6,731 nt of DNA from Ekhidna sp. GTDB lineage: Bacteria > Bacteroidota > Bacteroidia > Cytophagales > Cyclobacteriaceae. The position numbers and the translations under genes were made by a program. The notes beneath the pieces are model-generated. The model saw only the letters and a list, made by a program, of their open reading frames with translations. It ran no database searches and had not been told where the DNA came from. The stretch is taken from the NCBI GenBank assembly GCA_013214445.1, contig JABSPG010000224.1:1-6731 (forward strand). Direction: 5' to 3'. Shown here in pieces: positions 1 to 6,427 of this stretch; positions within the stretch are counted from its first letter, which is position 1; every line of letters starts with the position of its first letter.

Positions 1-803
1 TTCCAGAAGGGAGTAAAGCTTCCAAAGGACGACCAATTCAGAATTTGATCAATATTGAATCCGAGGATAAAGTGAGGTCAGTGATCAATGTGAAAACACT
101 TGCCGATCCAGACTACATTAACAACAATTTCCTTGTGATGTGTACGAAGCGAGGAATCATTAAGAAGACCTCACTAGAAGCATACAGCAGGCCAAGAAGT
201 AATGGTATCAATGCCATCACGATTAGGGAAGACGATAAGCTGTTGAACGTGAACCTCACAGATGGTGACAATCACATCATTATCGCATCAAACTCTGGAA
301 AGGCAATCAGCTTCCATGAGGCAGATGTAAGGTCGATGGGAAGGATGGCTTCAGGAGTGCGTGGTATGAACATTTCTGATAAGGAATTCGTCGTTGGTAT
401 GGTTTGTGTAGACTACAAGAACCCGCCAAACTTGCTTGTTGTATCAGAGAAAGGATATGGAAAGCGATCAGACCTAGAAGACTATCGAATTACAAAAAGA
501 GGTGGCAAGGGAGTGAAAACGCTCAATGTTACCGATAAGACGGGAGAATTGGTTGCAATCAAAGATGTAGTTGATGGAGATGAGTTGATGATTATCAATA
601 GATCAGGAATTGCCATCAGAATGTCAATAGACAAACTAAGAGTGATGGGTCGAGCCACCCAAGGGGTTCGATTGATCAAGCTTAACGATGAAGATGAGAT
701 TTCAGCTGTCGAGAAAATTTCTAACTTAGGAGGAGAAGAGGAGATAGAAGATCAGACGGATTCTGATAGCACAGAAGAGAATAACGAAAATCAAGAAGAT
801 TAA
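1..803 (+). CDS. gyrA: DNA gyrase subunit A, C-terminal part (5' end outside window)
   Basis: GyrA is the DNA-cleaving subunit of gyrase, which introduces negative supercoils in the cytoplasm. Only the C-terminal DNA-wrapping domain is present. The frame is open from base 3 to the TAA at 801-803 (266 residues), so the TTG at 45 is an internal codon, not a start. The first residues (ASKGRPIQNLINIE) are the typical GyrA inter-blade segment. About four beta-pinwheel blades follow, each with the pattern hydrophobic strand, K/S-[RKS]-G, basic strand, then G-[IVK]-[NRK]: CTKRGIIKKT, ASNSGKAISF, VSEKGYGKRS and INRSGIAIRM. The YSRPRSNGINAI segment favours GyrA over ParC. The last 25 or so residues are very acidic (GGEEEIEDQTDSDSTEENN), like the regulatory acidic tail of many GyrA proteins. 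The active-site tyrosine and the GyrA box lie upstream of the window. The next gene starts 20 bases later, so the two are probably co-transcribed. Confidence 0.95.
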   Translation, partial: PEGSKASKGRPIQNLINIESEDKVRSVINVKTLADPDYINNNFLVMCTKRGIIKKTSLEAYSRPRSNGINAITIREDDKLLNVNLTDGDNHIIIASNSGKAISFHEADVRSMGRMASGVRGMNISDKEFVVGMVCVDYKNPPNLLVVSEKGYGKRSDLEDYRITKRGGKGVKTLNVTDKTGELVAIKDVVDGDELMIINRSGIAIRMSIDKLRVMGRATQGVRLIKLNDEDEISAVEKISNLGGEEEIEDQTDSDSTEENNENQED

Positions 804-823
804 GATTAAACTAAATACGAATA

Positions 824-1963
824 ATGAGAACATTATTGACCCTTACTTTAGCTGCTGTCTGCGTAGTAGCGTACTCACAGAAGAAGCCGAAAATTAATCA
901 GGCCCTATCAGCCATGAAAAACGGTGAGCTTTCTGAAGCAAAAAGCATTATTGATGCTGCCATTGAGCATGAGAAGACCAAAGATGATCCAAAGACGTGG
1001 TATTACAGAGGACAGATTTATGCTGCACTTGACACTGCTGCAAACGAACCTGGTGCCCTTGAAGAGTCGATGAAGTCGTTTGACAAGACATTAGAGTTAG
1101 ATCCATCGCAGAAATCAGTTTCATCTTTTGTAGGAACAGCGATTGAAAACGTAGATTCAAAACGTCAGGGTATTTACACCCACTACTATAACAACGCGAT
1201 CAATGATTATAACGCTGAAGCGTTTGGTTCAGCAGCAGACAATTTTGAAACAGCGTTCTTCATCAATCCCGCGGACACAAATGCAATTTCGAATGCTGCT
1301 TATGCTGCCATTGCTGCAGGTGATAATGAAAGAGCTGAAGCTAATTTTCAAAAAGCTTACGAAGCTGGCGTTAAAGACAAAACCGTGTTTTTGCAGCTGT
1401 ACAACTTTGCAGTACAAAGAGAAGAATACGACAAAGCACTTGTAGCGGTAAGAAATGGAAAGGAAGTGTATCCAAACGATATTGATCTAGCTAAGTACGA
1501 GATTAACTTGTTGATTCAGCTTGAAAAGACAGATGAAGCTAAAGCAGGTCTAGAGGCGGCAATCGCTGCTGATCCAAAGAATGCAGATTTGTATTTCAGT
1601 CTTGGCGTTTTAAAAGAAGAGCTAGGAGACAAAGAAGGGGCGATGGAAAGCTACAAAAAAGCGATTGAGGTAGACCCATCGCATTACAACTCGAATTTCA
1701 ATATTGGGGTAGCAATCTTCAATGAAGCTAACCAATTAATGAAGGAACGTAACGCACTATCTTACAAGGAAGAAAAGAAGATCAAAGAGCTTACGGGCAA
1801 GATTGATACGCAGTTGAAAGAAGCCTTGCCAGTATGGGAGAACCTCTATTCATTAGATAGCAAAGATGCCACAGTGCTGGAGACACTAGGCTACATCTAC
1901 ACTAATTTGAAGATGAACGACAAAGCTGAGAAGGTACAGGACGAATTGGACGCGCTCAACTAG
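824..1963 (+). CDS. Secreted tetratricopeptide-repeat protein
   Basis: This 379-residue protein is probably periplasmic. Residues 1-18 form a short Sec signal peptide: Arg2, a hydrophobic core (LLTLTLAAVCVVA) and a likely signal peptidase I site AYS|QKK. Cys13 is not in a good lipobox, because the residue before it is Val. The mature part is nearly all helical TPR. A first repeat pair covers about 24-92 (ALSAMKNGELSEAKSIIDAA, ending TLELDPS). Further repeats lie at about 118-150, 153-184, 187-217, 220-251 and 254-287 (ADLYFSLGVLKEELGDKEGA, ending IEVDPSH). After a lysine- and glutamate-rich helical stretch at 303-335, a last repeat covers about 336-378. TPRs scaffold protein contacts; no catalytic motif is seen and the partner is unknown. 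The ATG follows an A-rich leader without a Shine-Dalgarno sequence, usual in Bacteroidota. It is 20 bases after gyrA and is followed by a strong terminator, so it is probably the last gene of the gyrA transcript. Confidence 0.88.
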   Translation: MRTLLTLTLAAVCVVAYSQKKPKINQALSAMKNGELSEAKSIIDAAIEHEKTKDDPKTWYYRGQIYAALDTAANEPGALEESMKSFDKTLELDPSQKSVSSFVGTAIENVDSKRQGIYTHYYNNAINDYNAEAFGSAADNFETAFFINPADTNAISNAAYAAIAAGDNERAEANFQKAYEAGVKDKTVFLQLYNFAVQREEYDKALVAVRNGKEVYPNDIDLAKYEINLLIQLEKTDEAKAGLEAAIAADPKNADLYFSLGVLKEELGDKEGAMESYKKAIEVDPSHYNSNFNIGVAIFNEANQLMKERNALSYKEEKKIKELTGKIDTQLKEALPVWENLYSLDSKDATVLETLGYIYTNLKMNDKAEKVQDELDALN

Positions 1964-1984
1964 AAGCCGACAAAAATAGATTTG

Positions 1985-2014
1985 AAAGGCCGGTCATTGG
2001 ATCGGCCTTTTTTT
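1985..2014 (+). terminator. Rho-independent terminator after the TPR gene
   Basis: The sequence shows an 11-base-pair stem: 1985-1995 (AAAGGCCGGTC) pairs with 2000-2010 (GATCGGCCTTT), with one G-T wobble and a four-base loop ATTG. A run of seven T ends at 2014, followed by G and three more T. It starts 21 bases after the TPR stop codon and should end the gyrA-TPR transcript. Confidence 0.9.
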
Positions 2015-2201
2015 GTTTGGAGGCTTTACATTTCACAAAATACTTTTCCTATTCAAAAAAAATCCTCACTCGGTTACTTCAGGATGGTTTCAGAAGTATC
2101 TTGGCTCTATGGTTTTAACGGTGTTACTTCTACTCGCCTTAGCGGGAATTATTGGCTTTGTCTATTACATTTTTAAAGATGAAGGTCCTCATCATTCTTA
2201 G
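2013..2201 (+). CDS. Possible small single-pass membrane protein, start uncertain
   Basis: No family is recognised. The longest open frame starts at a TTG (2013) inside the T-run of the terminator, which is a poor start. The only other standard in-frame start is the ATG at 2109, giving 30 residues (MVLTVLLLLALAGIIGFVYY, then IFKDEGPHHS). Between the two, the frame reads FKKNPHSVTSGWFQKYLGS, a plausible polar, basic cytosolic lead-in to the membrane helix that would be lost from the shorter form. The helix is about 21 residues long and the tail is short and histidine-ending. By the positive-inside rule, the N-terminus would be cytosolic in the longer form. If the candidate promoter at 2016-2048 is real, the TTG is not in the mRNA and translation must begin at 2109 or at a non-standard codon. 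The frame ends 97 bases before cysE. It may be a real small protein or a chance ORF. Confidence 0.35.
   Translation: MFGGFTFHKILFLFKKNPHSVTSGWFQKYLGSMVLTVLLLLALAGIIGFVYYIFKDEGPHHS
2016..2048 (+). promoter_or_regulatory. Candidate Bacteroidota-type promoter after the terminator
   Basis: TTTG at 2016-2019 is followed 21 bases later by TACTTTTC at 2041-2048, which matches seven of eight positions of the Bacteroidota -7 element TAnnTTTG. The 19-21 base spacing known for this promoter class fits. It would start transcription near 2053-2056 and could serve both the small membrane ORF and the cysE-cysM pair. Such short motifs occur by chance in T-rich DNA, so this remains a candidate. Confidence 0.35.
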
Positions 2202-2298
2202 CTAGGGATTGGCTTTCTCTCGACAGATGAACCTAGAAACTGAATAATCCTGCTGGAGAATAGAACAGTGTTGATTCTTATTGCGTTAGTGGCTTTCA

Positions 2299-3120
2299 AT
2301 GCAACAGGAATTTATAGACAAGGTATATCGCTCACATCTTGAGTGTACAAACTGTCCCTCTAAAAAAGAGATTTCAAGCTTCTTTGAAGACCTTTTGGGA
2401 CTTTTGTTCCCCAATTTCAACAGTAAGCCCATTATTGAAAGACAGGATCTGGCAAATAGGTTTAGCGCAGTACAGCAGCATTTGATTCGCTTGATGGGTT
2501 CAGACAGGGAAAGATCTAAAGCTGTTTCAGAAGCCTTCTTTCAGTCTCTTGCAGATATTTACGATCGATTGAATGAAGACTTAGAAGCACTTTTGAACGG
2601 TGATCCTGCGGCCAAAAGTAGGGAAGAGGTGGTACGAAGCTATCCCGGCTTCTATGCCATTGCAGCTTATCGCATTGCTCATGAGCTACAGAGGTTAGGA
2701 GTTGGCATCTTGCCAAGGTCCATCACAGAGCATGCACACAGTGTGACTGGAATCGACATCCATCCTGGAGCATCTATCGGTAGGCGCTTTTTCATCGATC
2801 ATGGAACAGGGGTGGTGATAGGAGAGACCACCGTCATTGGTGACGATGTAAAACTTTACCAAGGAGTAACGCTGGGTGCATTGAGCGTCGAGAAGAAGAT
2901 GAGTGATGTGAAACGACACCCTACCATCGGAGACAAGGTAATCATCTATTCGGGGGCTACTATACTTGGCGGCAACACGACAATTGGTAATGAAAGCACC
3001 ATCGGTGGAAATGTTTGGCTTACCTCTAGTGTTGCACCCAGATCGAAGGTCTATTATCAGTCTGCAATGTCAACTAACAGTGATGAGTCGATGGACACCA
3101 TAAAAATCAAAAGTAAATGA
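2299..3120 (+). CDS. cysE: Serine O-acetyltransferase (CysE/EpsC type)
   Basis: This cytoplasmic enzyme transfers acetyl from acetyl-CoA to L-serine, giving O-acetylserine, the first committed step of cysteine synthesis. The protein has 273 residues. The N-terminal helical SAT domain (about 1-140) includes the conserved stretch SYPGFYAIAAYRIAHEL at 114-130. The left-handed beta-helix of hexapeptide repeats spans about 148-247. By alignment to E. coli CysE from memory, the catalytic pair is Asp153 (GIDIHPGASIG) and His168 (FIDHGTGVVIGET), and Arg206-His207 (RHPTIGD) line the active site. The C-terminal tail ends TIKIKSK and has no terminal isoleucine, which is the residue that docks CysE into CysK. 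The ATG at 2299 is fixed by an in-frame TAG at 2287-2289. The stop overlaps the cysM start as ATGA, so translation is probably coupled. Long-form Bacteroidota homologues are often named epsC. Confidence 0.95.
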   Translation: MQQEFIDKVYRSHLECTNCPSKKEISSFFEDLLGLLFPNFNSKPIIERQDLANRFSAVQQHLIRLMGSDRERSKAVSEAFFQSLADIYDRLNEDLEALLNGDPAAKSREEVVRSYPGFYAIAAYRIAHELQRLGVGILPRSITEHAHSVTGIDIHPGASIGRRFFIDHGTGVVIGETTVIGDDVKLYQGVTLGALSVEKKMSDVKRHPTIGDKVIIYSGATILGGNTTIGNESTIGGNVWLTSSVAPRSKVYYQSAMSTNSDESMDTIKIKSK

Positions 3121-3995
3121 AGTTATTTGATCTGATTGGCAACACGCCATTAGTTGAAATCTCTAAGCTGAATCCGTACAAGGATGTAAGGATTTACGGG
3201 AAATTAGAAGGTCAAAATCCTGGGGGTAGTGTGAAGGATCGGGCCGCTTATGGTATGATCAGCCAGGCGCTGAAAAGGGGAGACATCCAAAAAGGAGATA
3301 GACTTATTGAGGCAACTAGTGGCAATACTGGTATTGCACTTGCGATGATTGCCCAGTCGCTAGGTTTAAAGATGACACTATTGATGCCAGAGAACAGCAC
3401 CATAGAGCGGGTGCAGGCGATGAAAGCATATGGAGCTGAAGTTATCTTAACTCCGGCAAAAGGGACGATAGAGTACAGCAGGGAACTAGCGGAAAGGAAG
3501 TCCAAGGAAGAAGGTTATTTCATCCTGAATCAATTTGCCAATGATGACAACTGGGGTATGCACTATCAGACCACAGGGCCTGAAATATGGAGGGATACCA
3601 ATCAGGAGGTAACTCACTTCGTCTCCGCAATGGGAACCACTGGAACAATCATGGGAGTTTCCAGGTACTTGAAAGAACAGAATACACAGGTTCAAATCGT
3701 GGGTACACAACCTACAGAGGGTTCCAGTATACCAGGCATCAGGAGATGGTCGCCGGAATTCCTGCCTAAAATATTTGAGGACTCCCGTGTGGATAGAACC
3801 ATTGATGTCAGTGAAGATCAAGCCAGAGAGATGGCTAGAAAGCTAGCCACAGAAGAAGCAATATTGAGTGGCATGAGTAGTGGTGGAGCCTTGACAGCAG
3901 CCCTACAGGTGGCTGCAGAATTGACTTCAGGGGTGATTGTGTTCATTGTATGCGATAGAGGCGATCGCTATCTCAGTTCCGGTCTATTTGATTGA
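3117..3995 (+). CDS. cysM: Cysteine synthase B, PLP-dependent O-acetylserine sulfhydrylase
   Basis: The enzyme replaces the acetyl group of O-acetylserine with sulfide to make cysteine; CysM-type enzymes can also use thiosulfate, giving S-sulfocysteine. The 292-residue protein is a complete fold-type II PLP enzyme. Visible are IGNTPL (7-12), the PLP lysine Lys40 in NPGGSVKDRAA, the substrate loop TSGNTG (67-72), the phosphate-binding loop GTTGT (173-177) and SSGG (254-257), whose serine sits near the PLP ring nitrogen. Features typical of CysM rather than CysK are EGSSIPGIRRW (201-211) and the C-terminal CDRGDRYLSSGLFD, with little after it. It shares four bases with cysE and forms a two-step cysteine operon with it. 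It ends 15 bases from the convergent STAS-like gene. Substrate preference (sulfide or thiosulfate) cannot be read from sequence alone. Confidence 0.95.
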   Translation: MKLFDLIGNTPLVEISKLNPYKDVRIYGKLEGQNPGGSVKDRAAYGMISQALKRGDIQKGDRLIEATSGNTGIALAMIAQSLGLKMTLLMPENSTIERVQAMKAYGAEVILTPAKGTIEYSRELAERKSKEEGYFILNQFANDDNWGMHYQTTGPEIWRDTNQEVTHFVSAMGTTGTIMGVSRYLKEQNTQVQIVGTQPTEGSSIPGIRRWSPEFLPKIFEDSRVDRTIDVSEDQAREMARKLATEEAILSGMSSGGALTAALQVAAELTSGVIVFIVCDRGDRYLSSGLFD

Positions 3996-4010
3996 GTACC
4001 GGTTAGCTGG

Positions 4011-4427
4011 CTAGTCTTTTCCTTGTAGAGACTTGATCCATGCTATAGCAGATTCTTCGTCATCAAAGTACTTTGAATGGAATGCTTCATAGTGCGTTGA
4101 GATCTTTCGAAACTGGTCCAGTAGAATACGTGTGCTTGAGCTTTTCTCCGTATCCTCCAATAGGTAGGCGTTGACAAAACGCTTGAATGGATAGAAGAGC
4201 TTCAAGAAGGTCTCTTTAACTTCATTTAAGTTCAAAAGGAAATAGGTAGGATCTGCTTCTATTTGACCTTTTCGGTAGTCTGAAATCACAAACAATTCTG
4301 GAAGGTGCTGATACTGTTCTGCGAGCTCCACTAAAGTCTTACTAATGTCAGCACGGGCCACCTTACCCTCTACAGTAATGTAGATAATGTCTTCGTGCTC
4401 GTCGTATGAATGTGTGATCCGTTTCAT
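4011..4427 (-). CDS. SpoIIAA/STAS-like domain protein
   Basis: This soluble 138-residue protein has no signal peptide or membrane segment. The pattern resembles the SpoIIAA-like/STAS-like group: an N-terminal beta pair ending in a [VI]xGKV turn (IIYITVEGKVARADI, 14-28), then a helix (SKTLVELAEQY), a central strand with aspartate (LFVISDYRKG, 45-54), a long helical middle, a strand (RFVNAYLLED), and the ending YFDDEESAIAWIKSL (120-134), a common finish in such proteins. STAS-like domains bind partner proteins or small ligands. The exact role is unknown and no phosphorylatable serine is clearly placed. The ATG (complement of 4425-4427) follows an A-rich leader. It is transcribed alone, divergent from the DEAD-box gene and convergent with cysM. 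Family membership rests on pattern only. Confidence 0.8.
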   Translation of the reverse strand: MKRITHSYDEHEDIIYITVEGKVARADISKTLVELAEQYQHLPELFVISDYRKGQIEADPTYFLLNLNEVKETFLKLFYPFKRFVNAYLLEDTEKSSSTRILLDQFRKISTHYEAFHSKYFDDEESAIAWIKSLQGKD

Positions 4428-4453
4428 TTATTCGCCTACTGACTCTTAAGATA

Positions 4454-4461
4454 CGAAAATA
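4454..4461 (-). promoter_or_regulatory. Candidate -7 element for the STAS-like gene
   Basis: On the minus strand this reads TATTTTCG, seven of eight positions of TAnnTTTG, 26 bases upstream of the ATG at 4427. No good TTTG lies at the expected distance upstream. The region is A/T-rich, so chance matches are likely. Confidence 0.25.
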
Positions 4462-4480
4462 TCAAAAAATACAGAAGGAG

Positions 4481-4493
4481 AAGGGTCACCCTT
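4481..4493. promoter_or_regulatory. Perfect 13-base palindrome, possible operator
   Basis: AAGGGT (4481-4486), a single C, and ACCCTT (4488-4493) form a perfect inverted repeat. It lies in the 106-base divergent spacer, just upstream of a consensus -7 element at 4511-4518, where the -33 contacts of the helicase promoter would be. It is also upstream of the STAS-like gene's candidate promoter. A dimeric regulator could bind here and affect both genes. No regulator is identified, and a stem with a one-base loop would not work as an RNA hairpin. Confidence 0.35.
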
Positions 4494-4510
4494 GAGCCAT
4501 TGGGATGATG

Positions 4511-4518
4511 TACTTTTG
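4511..4518 (+). promoter_or_regulatory. Candidate promoter -7 element for the DEAD-box helicase gene
   Basis: TACTTTTG matches the Bacteroidota -7 consensus TAnnTTTG at all defined positions. It would start transcription around 4523-4526, leaving a leader of roughly ten bases before the ATG at 4534. The -33 half is weak: CTTG at 4491-4494 is three of four but only 16 bases away, short of the usual 19-21. If real, it rules out the upstream TTG at 4492 as the start. Confidence 0.42.
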
Positions 4519-4533
4519 CTCAAAATAATCTTC

Positions 4534-5886
4534 ATGCGCCAATTTGATAAGCTGAACTTGGGCACACCAATAAAGAATGCCTTGGCCGACTTGGGATTTG
4601 TCCGACCTACGCCCATTCAAGAACAGGCGTTTCCGATCATCTTGTCCGGGAAAGATGTGGTGGGAATCTCCCAGACAGGTACAGGCAAGACCTTTGCTTA
4701 TCTGATGCCTTTGTTAAAAGATCTCAAGTTTTCTAAAGAGATCAACCCTCGAATCTTGATTTTGGTGCCAACCAGGGAGTTGGTGCTCCAGGTAGTGCAA
4801 CAGATCGAATTGATAACCAAGTACATGAACGTTCGAGTGGTGGGAGTGTATGGAGGGAAAAACATCAATTCCCAGAAGCCTGAGGTTATGGCTGGAACTG
4901 ATGTACTGGTAGGAACACCAGGCAGAACGTATGACTTAGTACTACATCAGTCGCTATCATTGAAGAATGTAAAGAAGGTGGTGATAGACGAAGTAGATGT
5001 CATGCTTGATTTGGGATTCAGATTCCAACTGACAAACATCTTTGATAAGCTTCCAAACAGACGACAACATATCATGTTCTCTGCCACCATGACGGAAGAG
5101 GTAGACGCATTGATTCACGACTACTTCATTGCTCCGGAGAAAGTCACCATTGCGGTTAGTGGAACTCCGCTGCAAAATATTGCACAAGAAGCTTACCTGG
5201 TAAAGAACTTCTATACAAAGGCCAATCTACTTAATGAGCTACTGCTGGTCAATAAGTCTTTTGAGAAAGTACTGGTATTTGCATCCAGCAAGCGAAATGC
5301 GGATCGACTGTTTGATGTGCTAGATCCAATGCTCGAGCGTGAGACCTGCATCATTCACTCCAACAAAAGTCAAAACTATCGGATACGTTCTTTGAACCAA
5401 TTCAATGAGGGAGACAAGCGAATACTGATTGCTACAGATGTGATTGCACGGGGCTTGGATATCGATGACGTTACTCACGTGATCAATATGGATGTACCGA
5501 TCTATCCTGAGAACTATATGCACCGAATAGGAAGGACCGGAAGGGCTGAGAAAGAAGGACATGCCATTCTTATGTACACGGAAAAGGAGGTTGCTTCCAA
5601 GAATGCGATTGAAGCACTGATGAATCTGAAAATAGCAGAGCAGCCTTTTCCATCTCATGTGGAAAGATCCAGCGAGCTGCTGCCGGAGGAGAGACCAAAA
5701 TCCAAGCAGGTGGAGATCTCTGATAAGATAGGTGCGAAAGAAGCCAAGGGAGAGGCTGTACACGAAAAGAAGGACAAGAACAAAAAAGTGAATTTAGGAG
5801 GTTCTTACAGGAGAAAATTGGCAAAAAAATACAAAAAACCACTTACTCGTGGCGACAAAAACCAAAACAGGAAACGAAAAAGGTAG
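4534..5886 (+). CDS. DEAD-box ATP-dependent RNA helicase (DEVD variant) with basic tail
   Basis: This cytoplasmic enzyme unwinds or remodels RNA using ATP, in roles such as ribosome assembly, mRNA turnover or cold adaptation. From the ATG at 4534 it has 450 residues. Visible are the Q motif (GFVRPTPIQ, 21-29), motif I SQTGTGKT (46-53), Ia PTREL (79-83), Ib TPGR (128-131), motif II DEVD (152-155) in place of DEAD, III SAT (183-185), V ATDVIARGLDI (300-310) and VI HRIGRTGR (330-337). Both RecA-like domains are therefore complete. Residues from about 375 are charged and probably disordered, ending in a lysine/arginine-rich segment (410-450, final residues RKRKR) suited to RNA binding. A longer version from TTG at 4492 adds 14 residues with no family match and starts upstream of the candidate transcription start. 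The specific paralogue (RhlE, CshA or SrmB-like) cannot be assigned safely. Confidence 0.94.
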   Translation: MRQFDKLNLGTPIKNALADLGFVRPTPIQEQAFPIILSGKDVVGISQTGTGKTFAYLMPLLKDLKFSKEINPRILILVPTRELVLQVVQQIELITKYMNVRVVGVYGGKNINSQKPEVMAGTDVLVGTPGRTYDLVLHQSLSLKNVKKVVIDEVDVMLDLGFRFQLTNIFDKLPNRRQHIMFSATMTEEVDALIHDYFIAPEKVTIAVSGTPLQNIAQEAYLVKNFYTKANLLNELLLVNKSFEKVLVFASSKRNADRLFDVLDPMLERETCIIHSNKSQNYRIRSLNQFNEGDKRILIATDVIARGLDIDDVTHVINMDVPIYPENYMHRIGRTGRAEKEGHAILMYTEKEVASKNAIEALMNLKIAEQPFPSHVERSSELLPEERPKSKQVEISDKIGAKEAKGEAVHEKKDKNKKVNLGGSYRRKLAKKYKKPLTRGDKNQNRKRKR

Positions 5887-5933
5887 TGAAGCAAAACGGA
5901 ATCATTGGGATGGCTGATTCAACGGTATTTCAC

Positions 5934-5941
5934 TATCTTTC
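5934..5941 (+). promoter_or_regulatory. Candidate -7 element before the membrane winged-helix gene
   Basis: TATCTTTC matches seven of eight positions of TAnnTTTG, 21 bases before the ATG at 5963. No well-placed TTTG is seen upstream. No terminator is visible between the helicase stop (5886) and this gene, so read-through from the helicase gene is also possible. Confidence 0.25.
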
Positions 5942-5962
5942 CTATTGATCCCAAAGGTAACC

Positions 5963-6427
5963 ATGATACGAGTACTGAAGATAGCTTTCCTAGTTTTTGT
6001 CCTATTGTGTGGCGTTTTATTTCTGACGGTGGGTGTTCAAAACTACCCAGAAAAGAAGGCGGCAGGTGAGGGTGGCTTATACTTATTCGTGATATTTCTG
6101 ATTGGGGTATTGCCTTTTGTGGGAGGACTTTACGGACTCTACAAGCAGAGCAAGCGGTCCGGAGGAAAGTCAAACGAGCCGAAAGAAGAGTTACCGGAAG
6201 TAAAAGTATTGAAGTTGGCTACCAAGCAGGATGGAAAAGTCACGATTCCGGAAGTAGCGATTCTTTTAGCAATGAAACACAAGGAAGCCGAAGAGCTGCT
6301 AGAACGCATGCGCATGGATGGGGCTTTTGAACTAGAGATGGTAGCAGAGACTGGAGCAATTATCTACAATCTTGCTAATCATGCTTCACAAAGCGAAAAG
6401 GATGGCGCTAGAGGATTACTCGATTGA
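5963..6427 (+). CDS. Two-helix membrane protein with predicted cytosolic winged-helix domain
   Basis: I do not recognise a named family. From the ATG at 5963 the protein has 154 residues. Two membrane helices are clear: about 5-23 (LKIAFLVFVLLCGVLFLTV) and about 39-60, separated by a short loop (YPEKKAAGEGG). A strongly basic stretch follows (KQSKRSGGKS, 61-70), which by the positive-inside rule places the C-terminal part in the cytosol. Residues about 81-137 look like a winged helix: a first helix (KVLKLATKQ), the turn DGKVTIPEVAILLAMKHKEA as helix-turn-helix, the helix EELLERMRMDG, and a two-strand wing (AFELEMVA, IIYNL). This may sense or bind DNA or a protein partner at the membrane. A TTG 18 bases upstream (5945) would add six residues but sits close to the candidate transcription start, so the ATG is preferred. 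It lies 76 bases after the helicase and ahead of a Crp/Fnr gene. Confidence 0.82.
   Translation: MIRVLKIAFLVFVLLCGVLFLTVGVQNYPEKKAAGEGGLYLFVIFLIGVLPFVGGLYGLYKQSKRSGGKSNEPKEELPEVKVLKLATKQDGKVTIPEVAILLAMKHKEAEELLERMRMDGAFELEMVAETGAIIYNLANHASQSEKDGARGLLD

Noticed and set aside
45..47. TTG at 45 as the start of a 252-residue protein
   Set aside because: The frame is open back to the window edge, and the preceding residues continue the GyrA homology, so this is an internal leucine codon.
1982..2176. Alternative-frame ORF across the terminator
   Set aside because: It reads through the terminator stem and gives a tryptophan- and serine-rich translation with no protein-like pattern. The overlapping frame ending at 2201 is the more credible one.
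2202..2298. Riboswitch or sulfur-responsive leader before cysE
   Set aside because: The 97-base leader shows no recognisable aptamer pairing or attenuator stem, and no clear TAnnTTTG promoter.
3486..3821. Minus-strand open frame (111 codons) inside cysM
   Set aside because: It is antisense to conserved CysM motifs, rich in unlikely residues (Cys, His, Pro), and has no promoter or family resemblance.
3979..4002. CCGGT and ACCGG inverted repeat at the cysM 3' end, as a terminator in the convergent junction
   Set aside because: The stem is only five base pairs with a 14-base loop and no T-run follows on either strand. The 15-base gap holds nothing better.
5320..5763. Long open frame (147 codons) on the minus strand inside the helicase gene
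   Set aside because: It lies wholly within a clear DEAD-box coding region, the translation has no recognisable domain, and it is best explained as a shadow of the sense frame.
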